Below, piece after piece: positions 7,361 through 14,518 of a stretch of 26,585 bases of DNA. Numbering within the stretch: position 1 is the stretch's first letter; the number at the start of each line of letters is the position of its first letter. The notes below the pieces were generated by a model. That model worked only from the letters and a program-made list of their open reading frames with translations, ran no database searches and had not been told where the DNA came from. Source of the DNA: Ruminococcus sp. CAG:563 (lineage in GTDB: Bacteria > Bacillota > Clostridia > Oscillospirales > Acutalibacteraceae); contig FR882086.1 in NCBI GenBank assembly GCA_000434915.1, forward strand, positions 1-26,585. The letters are read 5' to 3'. A program made the position numbers and the translations under genes.

Positions 7361-7386
7361 AAAGAAGGACGGCAAAACCGTCCTTC
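7358..7386 (-). terminator. Terminator of the secreted-protein gene
   Basis: GAAGGACGG (minus strand, 7378-7386) pairs perfectly over nine bases with its complement at 7364-7372, around a five-base loop, followed by six Ts. It lies 17 bases after the stop at 7404. Confidence 0.9.
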
Positions 7387-7403
7387 AAATAATTCAATTA
7401 AAA

Positions 7404-8228
7404 TTATTTCTTAAGAAGCTCTTCAAGGATGCTGAATACTGTGATGAAGAAACCGCAGATGATAACGCCCTGGCCCTTAGCCCAAGTTACAAGTCTTTCC
7501 TTCCATGTCGGAACATAAGGTGCATGGTAGAAGCAAGCTGTATCAAAAATGATTTCATCATTCTCGGATTCGTCAAGGAAAATACCTGTGAAGTTGCCTT
7601 CTGCATCCGTATAGCCTACAGAGCAGCCCGATGCATTAGGATCGGCAACACAGCCGTTCGGATTGCCTTCTTCATCTTCTGAGTAAAGGTCAAAATACGG
7701 GAAGAATACGATTCTGCCAAAGTCCTTACCGTACTCCTTGGGAACATCCTCGGTTGTAACAACGTCAATATAGCCGATAACGATACCTTCGTCGGATGTT
7801 GAGAAGAACTTGTTGAAATCAGCCTTCTTAATCTTGAAAGCCATTGAACCGTCCATGCCGTTCTCAAGATCTACCTGGTTGACAGCAAGCTGATCATCAG
7901 CAGCAATTTCATCAGAGAATCTGATTTTCTTAATCTCAACAATATCCTTCTCGCTTGTTGAGAAGCTGATGCCTGAGAATCCGAAATAGAATGTTTCTGC
8001 ATTTTCGGGAATCTTCTCAAGATAATCGGACTTCATGGTGATTGGGATAGAATACTCTTTTGCAGCATCAATGTATGTATTTTCAATCGAGAATACAACC
8101 TTGCCCGGCTGCTTTGCGGTATCATAAGGCATATCCCTCTCCGGTTTTTCTCCGTCCTCGGCAAATGCTGCAACGCCAAGCGTGAAGAGCATGATTACCG
8201 AGAGAAGAATTGCTAAGAATTTTTTCAT
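7404..8228 (-). CDS. Secreted, C-terminally membrane-anchored protein of unknown function
   Basis: I do not recognise the family. The 274-aa product opens with a classic signal peptide (MKKFLAILLSVIMLFTLGVAAFA, cleavage likely before EDGEK). The middle, about residues 40-235, is acidic and rich in short beta-type segments (GKVVFSIENTYI, EYSIPITMKSDYLEKIP, EGIVIGYIDVVT, GRIVFFPYFDLY), suggesting one or two beta-sandwich domains of cohesin or Ig-like appearance, but no signature is certain. A hydrophobic helix near residues 254-270 followed by a short Lys end should anchor it in the membrane. The gene stands alone between a long leader and a strong terminator. GGAGAG precedes ATG. The low complexity of rare residues and strong signals suggest good expression. 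Confidence 0.8.
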   Translation of the reverse strand: MKKFLAILLSVIMLFTLGVAAFAEDGEKPERDMPYDTAKQPGKVVFSIENTYIDAAKEYSIPITMKSDYLEKIPENAETFYFGFSGISFSTSEKDIVEIKKIRFSDEIAADDQLAVNQVDLENGMDGSMAFKIKKADFNKFFSTSDEGIVIGYIDVVTTEDVPKEYGKDFGRIVFFPYFDLYSEDEEGNPNGCVADPNASGCSVGYTDAEGNFTGIFLDESENDEIIFDTACFYHAPYVPTWKERLVTWAKGQGVIICGFFITVFSILEELLKK

Positions 8229-8426
8229 GAAAAAATCTCTCCTTTTTGTTTTTTTGCATTTTCATGCTTTTTATTTTGCGAAGTGAACACTCCGCTTTTT
8301 TATTATAATAGCACGAAAAAGATTTTTATAGTTTCTTTTTAGAAATATATTTACTTTTTCATAAAAATTTTTTGATTATTTTTTTGTTTTAGTATACTTT
8401 GTTTTTTTTGCTCACAATATATTGTG
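8229..8426 (-). promoter_or_regulatory. AT-rich leader and promoter region of the secreted-protein gene
   Basis: Minus strand: a TATAAT at 8302-8307 is the best -10, but no good -35 sits 16-18 bases upstream. Downstream, an 18-base near-palindrome (GCGAAGTGAACACTCCGC, 8278-8295) folds into a GC-rich hairpin, and GCATGAAAATGC (8256-8267) into a small GAAA-capped hairpin. Both would be in the 5' leader. On the plus strand the first hairpin is followed by a T-run, so it might also stop antisense transcripts. Confidence 0.4.
8413..8426. repeat. 14-bp perfect palindrome directly after the PBP stop
   Basis: CACAATATATTGTG is a perfect palindrome abutting the PBP stop codon. No U-tract follows on the minus strand, so it is a poor terminator and more like a dimeric protein-binding site. 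No stronger terminator for the rodA-pbp operon is visible. Confidence 0.45.
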
Positions 8427-9797
8427 TCAGCCGCAAACCTCTTGCATAACTTCATTAACCACTTCGCCGGCAACAGAGAGTCCGGAACCGGATTTTTCAA
8501 CAATGCAAACAACAGCATACGGTGTATCCTCTCGCTGAGAGAAACCGACAAACCAAGCATGTGAGCCACCCTCGACCTCCGCTGTTCCCGTTTTGCCGCA
8601 CATCTGAAGTCCCGGGAAAGTTGAATCGGAATAATAATTCACAACGTTTGAACGCAGAAGCTTTTTCATCTGCGCCGCAATTTCGGGAGTAACATTTACA
8701 GTCTTATTGACAGCGGTTTTGCCGATAACATCGACCTTGCCGTCGGGCGACACCATGTTTTGAACGAAATACGGTTTTGTAGCCACTCCGTTATTGGCAA
8801 TCGCACCCATAATCGTAAGCATATGATATGGATTTACCATTGTGGTGTACTGACCGATACCTGCCCAGCCGAGGTCGGTTTTTGTCGTTTTGCTGACATC
8901 AAACTTACTTGCCGAAACCGTTATCTGATCCATGTCCTCTTTTGTATTGAAACCAAGCTCGCCCGCAGTCTGCATGAGCTTTGACTGACCGAGCTGAATT
9001 GCAATCTGTGCGAAAGCTACGTTACACGAATGATTCAAAGCCTCTTCAAAATCAACCGTACCGTGAACGCCGCTGCATATAATTTTGCCGTCGCCGGTTG
9101 CGTATTCGCCCGTACATTCAAAGGTCTGTGAATAAATATCCGGAATATTCTCAATCGCACTGATAGCCGTTATAACCTTGAATATTGAGCCCGGGGTATA
9201 CAAACCCGATACAAATCGGTTGAGGTAGACTCCTTCATATTTGTCAGGATTATCATCAATATCATCAGGCTTATTCTCCGGGTCGTATGACGGAGTTGAC
9301 ACCATGCAAACCATTGCACCGGTTTTATAATTGTAAACCGCAACCGTTCCCTTTCTGCCGTCCATCGCTTCATAAGCCGTCTTGCATATATCGGCATCAA
9401 GAGTAAGATTGATATCGTTGCCTCTGTTATATTTTTTTAGATTATAAACTCCGTTCACAAAATCATAGCCGGAAAGCTTTGAGCTGTAAACATATTGAAC
9501 ACCCGTAGCAATAAACGAAGAATTGTCGCCGACTGCGTGGAGCATTGCCTTGCGAATCGTCCTGTTATCATTGTAAATTCTCACGCCGTCCTCGGAATAA
9601 ACAAGCTTTGTTCCGTTGCGGTCAAAAATTGTGCCTGCACTGGAAATTTCACCGTTTTTATAAATATGTTGATTTACCAGATTTGACGTCCATTCCGAAC
9701 CGTGAACAAAAAAATTGTACATCATAAATCCAAGACCGCAGAAAAATGCGACTATAACAAAATAAAGAACAAAGGCTCTTCTTGTGGTATTTCTCAT
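8427..9797 (-). CDS. Class B penicillin-binding protein (PbpA-like transpeptidase)
   Basis: The 456-aa protein is an extracytoplasmic D,D-transpeptidase that crosslinks peptidoglycan. It has an N-terminal membrane anchor (residues 8-30), a short dimerisation/linker region (GTIFDRNGTKLVYSEDG, 55-71), and a complete transpeptidase domain: STPSYDPE (167-174), the active-site serine motif S204-I-F-K207, the S257-C-N259 motif, and K402-T-G404. It lacks the large pedestal and PASTA domains and resembles the compact PbpA type that pairs with a SEDS polymerase. Its ATG directly follows the rodA/ftsW stop codon (TAAATG), and its GGGAGG ribosome site lies inside that gene, so translation is probably coupled. 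Whether it serves elongation, division or sporulation cannot be told here. Confidence 0.93.
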   Translation of the reverse strand: MRNTTRRAFVLYFVIVAFFCGLGFMMYNFFVHGSEWTSNLVNQHIYKNGEISSAGTIFDRNGTKLVYSEDGVRIYNDNRTIRKAMLHAVGDNSSFIATGVQYVYSSKLSGYDFVNGVYNLKKYNRGNDINLTLDADICKTAYEAMDGRKGTVAVYNYKTGAMVCMVSTPSYDPENKPDDIDDNPDKYEGVYLNRFVSGLYTPGSIFKVITAISAIENIPDIYSQTFECTGEYATGDGKIICSGVHGTVDFEEALNHSCNVAFAQIAIQLGQSKLMQTAGELGFNTKEDMDQITVSASKFDVSKTTKTDLGWAGIGQYTTMVNPYHMLTIMGAIANNGVATKPYFVQNMVSPDGKVDVIGKTAVNKTVNVTPEIAAQMKKLLRSNVVNYYSDSTFPGLQMCGKTGTAEVEGGSHAWFVGFSQREDTPYAVVCIVEKSGSGLSVAGEVVNEVMQEVCG

Positions 9798-11267
9798 TTA
9801 TTTAGCCCTCCCGTTCCCGGATTTTTTCCGTGATATCGGAATGTCCTTTGAATTCTGAGCCGATGGCGTCCTCTTTTTGCTTATCGGAACATCGCCTCTG
9901 CCGGTCGTTGTTCTCTTTCTGCCGACCGGAACATCTGCCGCCGAGCCTTTTACTCTGACCGGCTGTTCAACAACAGGCGGAACGTAAACCTTACGTTTGG
10001 TCCTCTTGCCTATCATTATATTGGGCGGATAAAGAGGGTGATCCGGCAGAATTGTCTGCGAAAGCTTAGGATAAGTTCTTATATCCGCCGATTTAATCAG
10101 TGCAAGCATGCCCCATGAAGAAATAACGCTCGAACCGCCTCGGCTGATAAACGGAAGCGTAACTCCCGTAAACGGCAGAATATCCGTTACACCGAAAATA
10201 TTCAGGCTCGTCTGGAACAGCAAAAGTCCTGCCGCCGCACACGCCGTTATCGCATAAAAAGCCGACCGGGTATTTCTCGCAACTTTGATTGCATAGAGAA
10301 GAACGAAAGCATATGTAATAACTATCGTCAAGCCGACGATCATTCCCCACTCCTCACATATCATTCCGAACGCAAGGTCGGTCGAAGCGAAGACAACGTT
10401 TCTCAACTCGCCCTTGCCGATTCCGAGTCCGAAAAGTCCGCCGCTTGCCGAGTAGATAAGTGTTCTTGTCTGTTGCATACCTTCGTCATTGATAAGCTCC
10501 CAGATATGTCCGTACGCTTTAAATCGTGCTGCAACATGAGGTTTGAAATAGATAATCATTATCGCTCCGAGCAATGCCGCAACGCAAACGAGAGCAATGG
10601 TTCTCACGTCGCCCGAACGCATGAATGCGATAACTATAAATGTAAAGAAAAATATCAACGCAGTACCGAAATCCTTCATAAGGAAAAGTGCACCGACGCA
10701 TCCGAATGAAAAAATAAGATATTTTGTGAGACTGCGTGCACTTTGAAGCTTGTCCAAAGACGCAGCACCGACAAATATAAATGCAAGCTTAACAAACTCC
10801 GACGGCTGAATCGACATTCCGCCGATTGTAATCCAGTTCAACGCACCGTTCGTATATTTTGCAAGCGCAAGGTTGGCAACGAGTAAGCCGACCGCAGCAA
10901 AGGCGACAGGCATTCGCAGCTTCATAACAATATCGGTTCGTCTCATGACGACAAGCATGAAGATAAACAGGAACAATCCGAGCACAATGGCGACAACCTG
11001 CTTGATTGCATAATCGTTGTCGACCGTGGCAACATTTGTTAATCCGATTCCCGAAAAAAGGAATCCGATTATTTCAAGCTCAAAATTATTTTGTCCGCAG
11101 AAAACAGAAGCAACAACAAAATACACCCATTCAAGCACCAAATAGCCTGCATAGACCGCAAAAAGCGTGCTGTTAAAACCGTTGGCTGTAATAACAACGG
11201 TTCCTGTCAAAACCTGAAATATTGTAACGAGGATAAGAGCAAATCCCCAGTGAAATTTATTGTTCAT
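9798..11267 (-). CDS. FtsW/RodA/SpoVE-family SEDS peptidoglycan polymerase
   Basis: About 489 aa with some ten to twelve membrane helices. SEDS proteins polymerise glycan strands from lipid II together with a class B PBP, here the next gene. Key blocks are NWITIGGMSIQPSEFVKLAF, KDFGTALIFFF carrying the presumed catalytic Asp, KGELRNVVFASTDLAFGMICEEWG, and TLPFISRGGSSVISSWGMLAL near the end of the membrane part. The hydrophilic C-terminus is unusual: three copies of a basic motif (DVPVGRKRT, DVPISKKRT, DIPISRKKS) from about residue 445. I prefer ATG at 11267 (GGAG five bases upstream); an in-frame GTG at 11282 behind GGGGG is possible, and longer frames run into the promoter region. Confidence 0.93.
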   Translation of the reverse strand: MNNKFHWGFALILVTIFQVLTGTVVITANGFNSTLFAVYAGYLVLEWVYFVVASVFCGQNNFELEIIGFLFSGIGLTNVATVDNDYAIKQVVAIVLGLFLFIFMLVVMRRTDIVMKLRMPVAFAAVGLLVANLALAKYTNGALNWITIGGMSIQPSEFVKLAFIFVGAASLDKLQSARSLTKYLIFSFGCVGALFLMKDFGTALIFFFTFIVIAFMRSGDVRTIALVCVAALLGAIMIIYFKPHVAARFKAYGHIWELINDEGMQQTRTLIYSASGGLFGLGIGKGELRNVVFASTDLAFGMICEEWGMIVGLTIVITYAFVLLYAIKVARNTRSAFYAITACAAAGLLLFQTSLNIFGVTDILPFTGVTLPFISRGGSSVISSWGMLALIKSADIRTYPKLSQTILPDHPLYPPNIMIGKRTKRKVYVPPVVEQPVRVKGSAADVPVGRKRTTTGRGDVPISKKRTPSAQNSKDIPISRKKSGNGRAK

Positions 11268-11318
11268 TTTTTCTCCGCTCACATAATTCCCCCTTCTGTG
11301 AGTACAATAAATCAATTT

Positions 11319-11347
11319 ATTATAACGCATTCAGCGAAAAATCTCAA
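11319..11347 (-). promoter_or_regulatory. Promoter of the rodA-pbp operon
   Basis: Minus strand TTGAGA (11342-11347) and TATAAT (11319-11324) with a 17-base spacer. The predicted start point lies a few bases beyond, leaving a leader of about 45 bases. Confidence 0.72.
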
Positions 11348-11352
11348 TACAT

Positions 11353-11381
11353 TTGATATTTTTTTACAATTATGCTATAAT
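11353..11381 (+). promoter_or_regulatory. Promoter of the sirtuin operon, extended -10 type
   Basis: TTGATA (11353-11358), 17 bases, then TATAAT (11376-11381) preceded by TGC, an extended -10. Its -35 is only five bases from the -35 of the divergent rodA promoter. Confidence 0.75.
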
Positions 11382-11422
11382 TTCAATATAAATAACTGCC
11401 GAAGTATTAAGGGGTGATTTGA

Positions 11423-12166
11423 ATGAACAATAAAAAACTTGAAAAATTCGCCGAACTGATAAACAATTCTTCCAAAACGGTTTTCTTCGGCGGAGCGGGA
11501 GTTTCGACCGAAAGCGGAGTTAAGGACTATCGAAGTGAGGACGGACTTTACAACACCGTTAGTGAATACGGCGTTTCGCCCGAGACGATTTTAAGTCACA
11601 GCTTCTTTGTTTCAAAGCCTGATGTATTTTATGATTTCTATTATAAATATTTTCTTGAAATAAATGTTGAACCGAACACGGCGCATATTGTTCTTGCCGA
11701 AATGGAGAAAAAAGGCAAGCTTTCCTCGGTCATAACGCAAAACATTGACGGGCTTCACCAAAAGGCAGGCAGCAAAAACGTAATTGAACTGCACGGAACG
11801 ACGGCTGTTCACTATTGCATGGAATGCGGCAAACCATATCCGCTCGAAAAATTGAAATCTCTCAAGGGTAAGGTTCCTCACTGCGAAAAATGCGGCGGAC
11901 TTGTCCGACCCGATGTAGTGCTTTACGAAGAGCCGCTCAAAGAAAACGTAGTCGAAAAAGCAATCAGTGAAATCTCAACGGCCGATTTGCTCATCATTGG
12001 CGGCACATCTCTCGCCGTTTATCCTGCGGCTATGTATATTCGTTATTTCCGGGGTTCAAACATTGTGCTTATCAACAAAGGGAAAACCGACCTTGACTCA
12101 AGCGCCGATCTTGTTTTCAGAGACAGCATCGGTCAGCTTTTCGGAAGCATTAAAGAGAAAATATAA
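11423..12166 (+). CDS. cobB: NAD-dependent protein deacylase (sirtuin)
   Basis: The 247-aa protein is a sirtuin, which removes acyl groups from lysine with NAD, giving nicotinamide and O-acyl-ADP-ribose. Motifs in order: GAGVSTESG (24-32) and KDYRS for NAD binding; TQNIDGLHQKAG with Q106, N107 and D109; ELHGT with catalytic H124; a zinc site of C132, C135, C154 and C157; GGTSLAVYPA (193-202). The common GIPDFRS stretch reads GVKDYRS, a mild variation. AAGGGGTG precedes ATG. It is the first gene of a plus-strand operon, 12 bases ahead of a PNPOx-like gene. Targets are unknown. The symbol follows common usage for bacterial sirtuins. Confidence 0.94.
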   Translation: MNNKKLEKFAELINNSSKTVFFGGAGVSTESGVKDYRSEDGLYNTVSEYGVSPETILSHSFFVSKPDVFYDFYYKYFLEINVEPNTAHIVLAEMEKKGKLSSVITQNIDGLHQKAGSKNVIELHGTTAVHYCMECGKPYPLEKLKSLKGKVPHCEKCGGLVRPDVVLYEEPLKENVVEKAISEISTADLLIIGGTSLAVYPAAMYIRYFRGSNIVLINKGKTDLDSSADLVFRDSIGQLFGSIKEKI

Positions 12167-12178
12167 GGCGGTGATTTT

Positions 12179-12670
12179 TTGTTCAGAGAAATGAGAAGAA
12201 TTAAGCAACAGCTCTCAAAAGAAGAATGCGAAGAAATTCTTGCTCGAGGCAAAACGGGAGTGCTCGCCGTTTTAGGCGACGACGGTTATCCGTATACCGT
12301 GCCGATTAACTATTACTACACGGACGGCAAAATTTATCTTCACTGCGCCAAAACAGGGCACAAGCTCGACGCAATCAAAAAAGAGCAAAAGGTTTCATTC
12401 TGCGTCGTTGCCCGTGACGACATTCTTCAGGAAAAATACACCACTCTTTTCAAGAGCGTCGGAGCCTTCGGCAAGGCTGAAATTCTAACAGACGAGGCCG
12501 AAATTCGAGCTTCTGTAACGTCACTCGCAGAAAAATACTGCACGGACTGCCTTGAGGGAATTCCGGCAGAGGTCGAACGCGGATTCGGCATACTTTGCAT
12601 GATTAAAATAAACATTGAACACATGACCGGCAAGCAAGGAAAAGAACTTTTGAAGGAGGAAATCCGATGA
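12179..12670 (+). CDS. PNPOx-like flavoprotein of the NimA type
   Basis: A 163-aa split-barrel flavin-binding protein related to pyridoxamine 5'-phosphate oxidases and to NimA proteins, some of which reduce nitroimidazoles. The opening MFREMRRIKQQLSKEEC and the later GDDGYPYTVPINYYYTDGKIYLHCAKTGHKLDAI block are what I know from this group in Firmicutes; the latter holds the likely flavin-contacting residues. The start is TTG at 12179, six bases after the AAGGCGGTG ribosome site; an internal ATG at 12191 would cut the conserved MFRE. It overlaps the next gene by four bases (ATGA). Drug inactivation should not be assumed from homology alone. Confidence 0.88.
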   Translation: MFREMRRIKQQLSKEECEEILARGKTGVLAVLGDDGYPYTVPINYYYTDGKIYLHCAKTGHKLDAIKKEQKVSFCVVARDDILQEKYTTLFKSVGAFGKAEILTDEAEIRASVTSLAEKYCTDCLEGIPAEVERGFGILCMIKINIEHMTGKQGKELLKEEIR

Positions 12671-13785
12671 AAAATAAAGTTATCAGGTTAACTTCATTTA
12701 TTCTGACGATCATTATCGCAATGAGTACAATTTTCTACACCTCGGCATTCGATGAAACTGGACAGATAAAAATAACAGAGCCCACTCCCCTGCTTAAAGA
12801 GGACGGCAGTCTCACTCAGCCCGGATATTGCTTCACGGAGCTTTATCAATATGACCGCAGTGCTATTAAAGCCAACAAGGCCCGCATCAAGGAATGGGAC
12901 TTCTATCAAATTTCAAACAGCCGCTATGTTATGCAGGTCACAATGGCTGATATCTCGCTCGGCGGAGCGGCAAACGTTACCCTCTTTGACATGCAGACCG
13001 GCAAAAGCTACAGCGCTGTCTCGCTCAGGCTGCTTAGCTTTGGCAAGTTCGGGCTTTCCGAAACGGCTATGTCACCGCAGACCTTTTCTCGCCACAAGTT
13101 CGGCTTCAACCTGGACGTTAACGTGACCGAAACACAGCGTACAATTAAATTCAACGGACGCACGGGAGGCAAGCCTTTCACCGTCGATATTTCAATGGAT
13201 ATGTTCCCGAACCACGAATACCTTGCAATGGCTCTCCCGTTCGGCGACAGAGACAGCAAAAAGTTCTATTACAATCAGAAAATAAACTGTATGCCCGTAA
13301 CGGGAACGGTTAAAATCGGCGATATGACGGTTGAATTTGACCCGTCGGATACATTCTGCGTTCTCGACTGGGGTCGTGGAGTTTGGCCGTACCACACCAA
13401 CTGGTACTGGGGCAACGGCAGCACGAGGCTTGAAAACGGTGATATTTTCGGCTTTGAAATCGGCTGGGGCTTCGGCGATATGAGTGCCGCTACGGAAAAT
13501 ACGCTTTTCCTCAACGGTAAGGCTCACAAAATCGGTGAAGTCTATCTTGAAAAAGACGAAAACGATTGGATGAAGCCGTGGAAATTTACCTCGTCCGACG
13601 GTCGCTTTGAGATGACCATGACCCCGTTCTATGACAACTACACAAAATCAAGAGTTATTTTTATCGGCAACATCTGCCACCAGGTCTTCGGCAAATGGAA
13701 CGGCACCGTCACTCTCGATGACGGTACGGTTCTTGAAATTAAGGACATGGTTGCATTTTGTGAGAACTCGGATAACATGTGGTAA
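12667..13785 (+). CDS. Secreted DUF2804-family protein
   Basis: The 372-aa protein has a signal-peptide-like N-terminus (MKNKVIRLTSFILTIIIAM, cleavage near TSA-F) followed by a long beta-rich domain. The region LDWGRGVWPYHTNWYWGNGS (about residues 238-257) and nearby FGFEIGWGFGD match what I recall of the DUF2804 family, whose biochemical role is not established and whose fold resembles lipocalin-like or AttH barrels. Members I recall are mostly cytoplasmic, so the leader is notable. It overlaps the preceding gene at ATGA and has GGAGG upstream. The next gene starts 12 bases after its stop. Function unknown. Confidence 0.82.
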   Translation: MKNKVIRLTSFILTIIIAMSTIFYTSAFDETGQIKITEPTPLLKEDGSLTQPGYCFTELYQYDRSAIKANKARIKEWDFYQISNSRYVMQVTMADISLGGAANVTLFDMQTGKSYSAVSLRLLSFGKFGLSETAMSPQTFSRHKFGFNLDVNVTETQRTIKFNGRTGGKPFTVDISMDMFPNHEYLAMALPFGDRDSKKFYYNQKINCMPVTGTVKIGDMTVEFDPSDTFCVLDWGRGVWPYHTNWYWGNGSTRLENGDIFGFEIGWGFGDMSAATENTLFLNGKAHKIGEVYLEKDENDWMKPWKFTSSDGRFEMTMTPFYDNYTKSRVIFIGNICHQVFGKWNGTVTLDDGTVLEIKDMVAFCENSDNMW

Positions 13786-13797
13786 GGAGAAAGCACA

Positions 13798-14472
13798 GTG
13801 AATAAAAAACGAAAGCTTTTAAGCCCTGTTTTCAGTATAGTTTTGGCGTTGGTAATCGGTTTTGCAGCTACATACAGCCTATATTACTTTTCGGTTGACT
13901 GTTACAAATATTCGGGGAACAAAAATACACTCAGCTTTGAAGATCTCGGATCTATTTTCTCCGACAACAGATCCACACTTTCAACTTTTATTAAAAAAGG
14001 CAATAACTTTTCAATCGAAGAAGAGCAGGAAGCTCTGAAATGTCTGGAAAATGCAAAGTACACTGAATTGCCATTAGAAAAAGCATTCCCGATGTATTGG
14101 GCCGTTTTCAGAAATAAAAATTTTTGTTTTGAATTTTATGATGAAGCCGCCGATATTTCAGGCGAGGTTTATTTGTTCGGCAAGTCGGTTTATATCTGCG
14201 TGACGGATTACAACCTTAACGGGGATTTTCCTCTGCAAACAGTTTTCAAAGCGCAGAATATAAATGCCGATAAAATAAAAGAGCTTCAATCCTTACATAA
14301 GGTTAAGTTCAATCAATTTATAAGATACCAAAATCTTTACAGCGATTCGCCGGCTCATGATTGGCACGAAAGCTATGCTATTATCTTTATCGCCTTCAGC
14401 ATTGCGGTGCTGATAATCAATGCGATTGTTAAAATCCCCTTAAAGAGAAACCCGAGGCACAGGAGAAAATAA
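13798..14472 (+). CDS. Membrane protein of unknown function, last gene of the sirtuin operon
   Basis: A 224-aa protein I do not recognise. It has one hydrophobic segment near each end (residues 11-31, FSIVLALVIGFAATYSLYYF, and about 192-212, YAIIFIAFSIAVLIINAIV), so the ~160-residue middle would be extracytoplasmic if the basic ends NKKRK and KRNPRHRRK stay inside. The middle has aromatic-rich stretches (FPMYWAVFRNKNFCFEFYDEA) but no motif I can name. It starts at GTG with GGAG eight bases upstream, 12 bases after the DUF2804 stop, and ends at a strong terminator. Co-expression with a secreted DUF2804 protein suggests an envelope role, an inference only. Confidence 0.78.
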   Translation: MNKKRKLLSPVFSIVLALVIGFAATYSLYYFSVDCYKYSGNKNTLSFEDLGSIFSDNRSTLSTFIKKGNNFSIEEEQEALKCLENAKYTELPLEKAFPMYWAVFRNKNFCFEFYDEAADISGEVYLFGKSVYICVTDYNLNGDFPLQTVFKAQNINADKIKELQSLHKVKFNQFIRYQNLYSDSPAHDWHESYAIIFIAFSIAVLIINAIVKIPLKRNPRHRRK

Positions 14473-14479
14473 TAAAGAA

Positions 14480-14516
14480 ACAACTTTCCCACAAGTTTTT
14501 TTGCAGGAAAGTTGTT
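14480..14516. terminator. Bidirectional terminator between converging operons
   Basis: ACAACTTTCC (14480-14489) pairs perfectly with GGAAAGTTGT (14506-14515) and is followed by T6 on the plus strand. The minus-strand side also ends in a T-rich run. It lies just beyond the stops of the 13798 gene (plus) and the GH5 gene (minus) and probably serves both. Confidence 0.88.
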
Positions 14517-14518
14517 TT

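Noticed and set aside
11268..11330. Upstream extension of the RodA/FtsW frame to 11330
   Set aside because: It would start upstream of or inside the predicted promoter's -10 region; ATG 11267 or GTG 11282 have ribosome sites.
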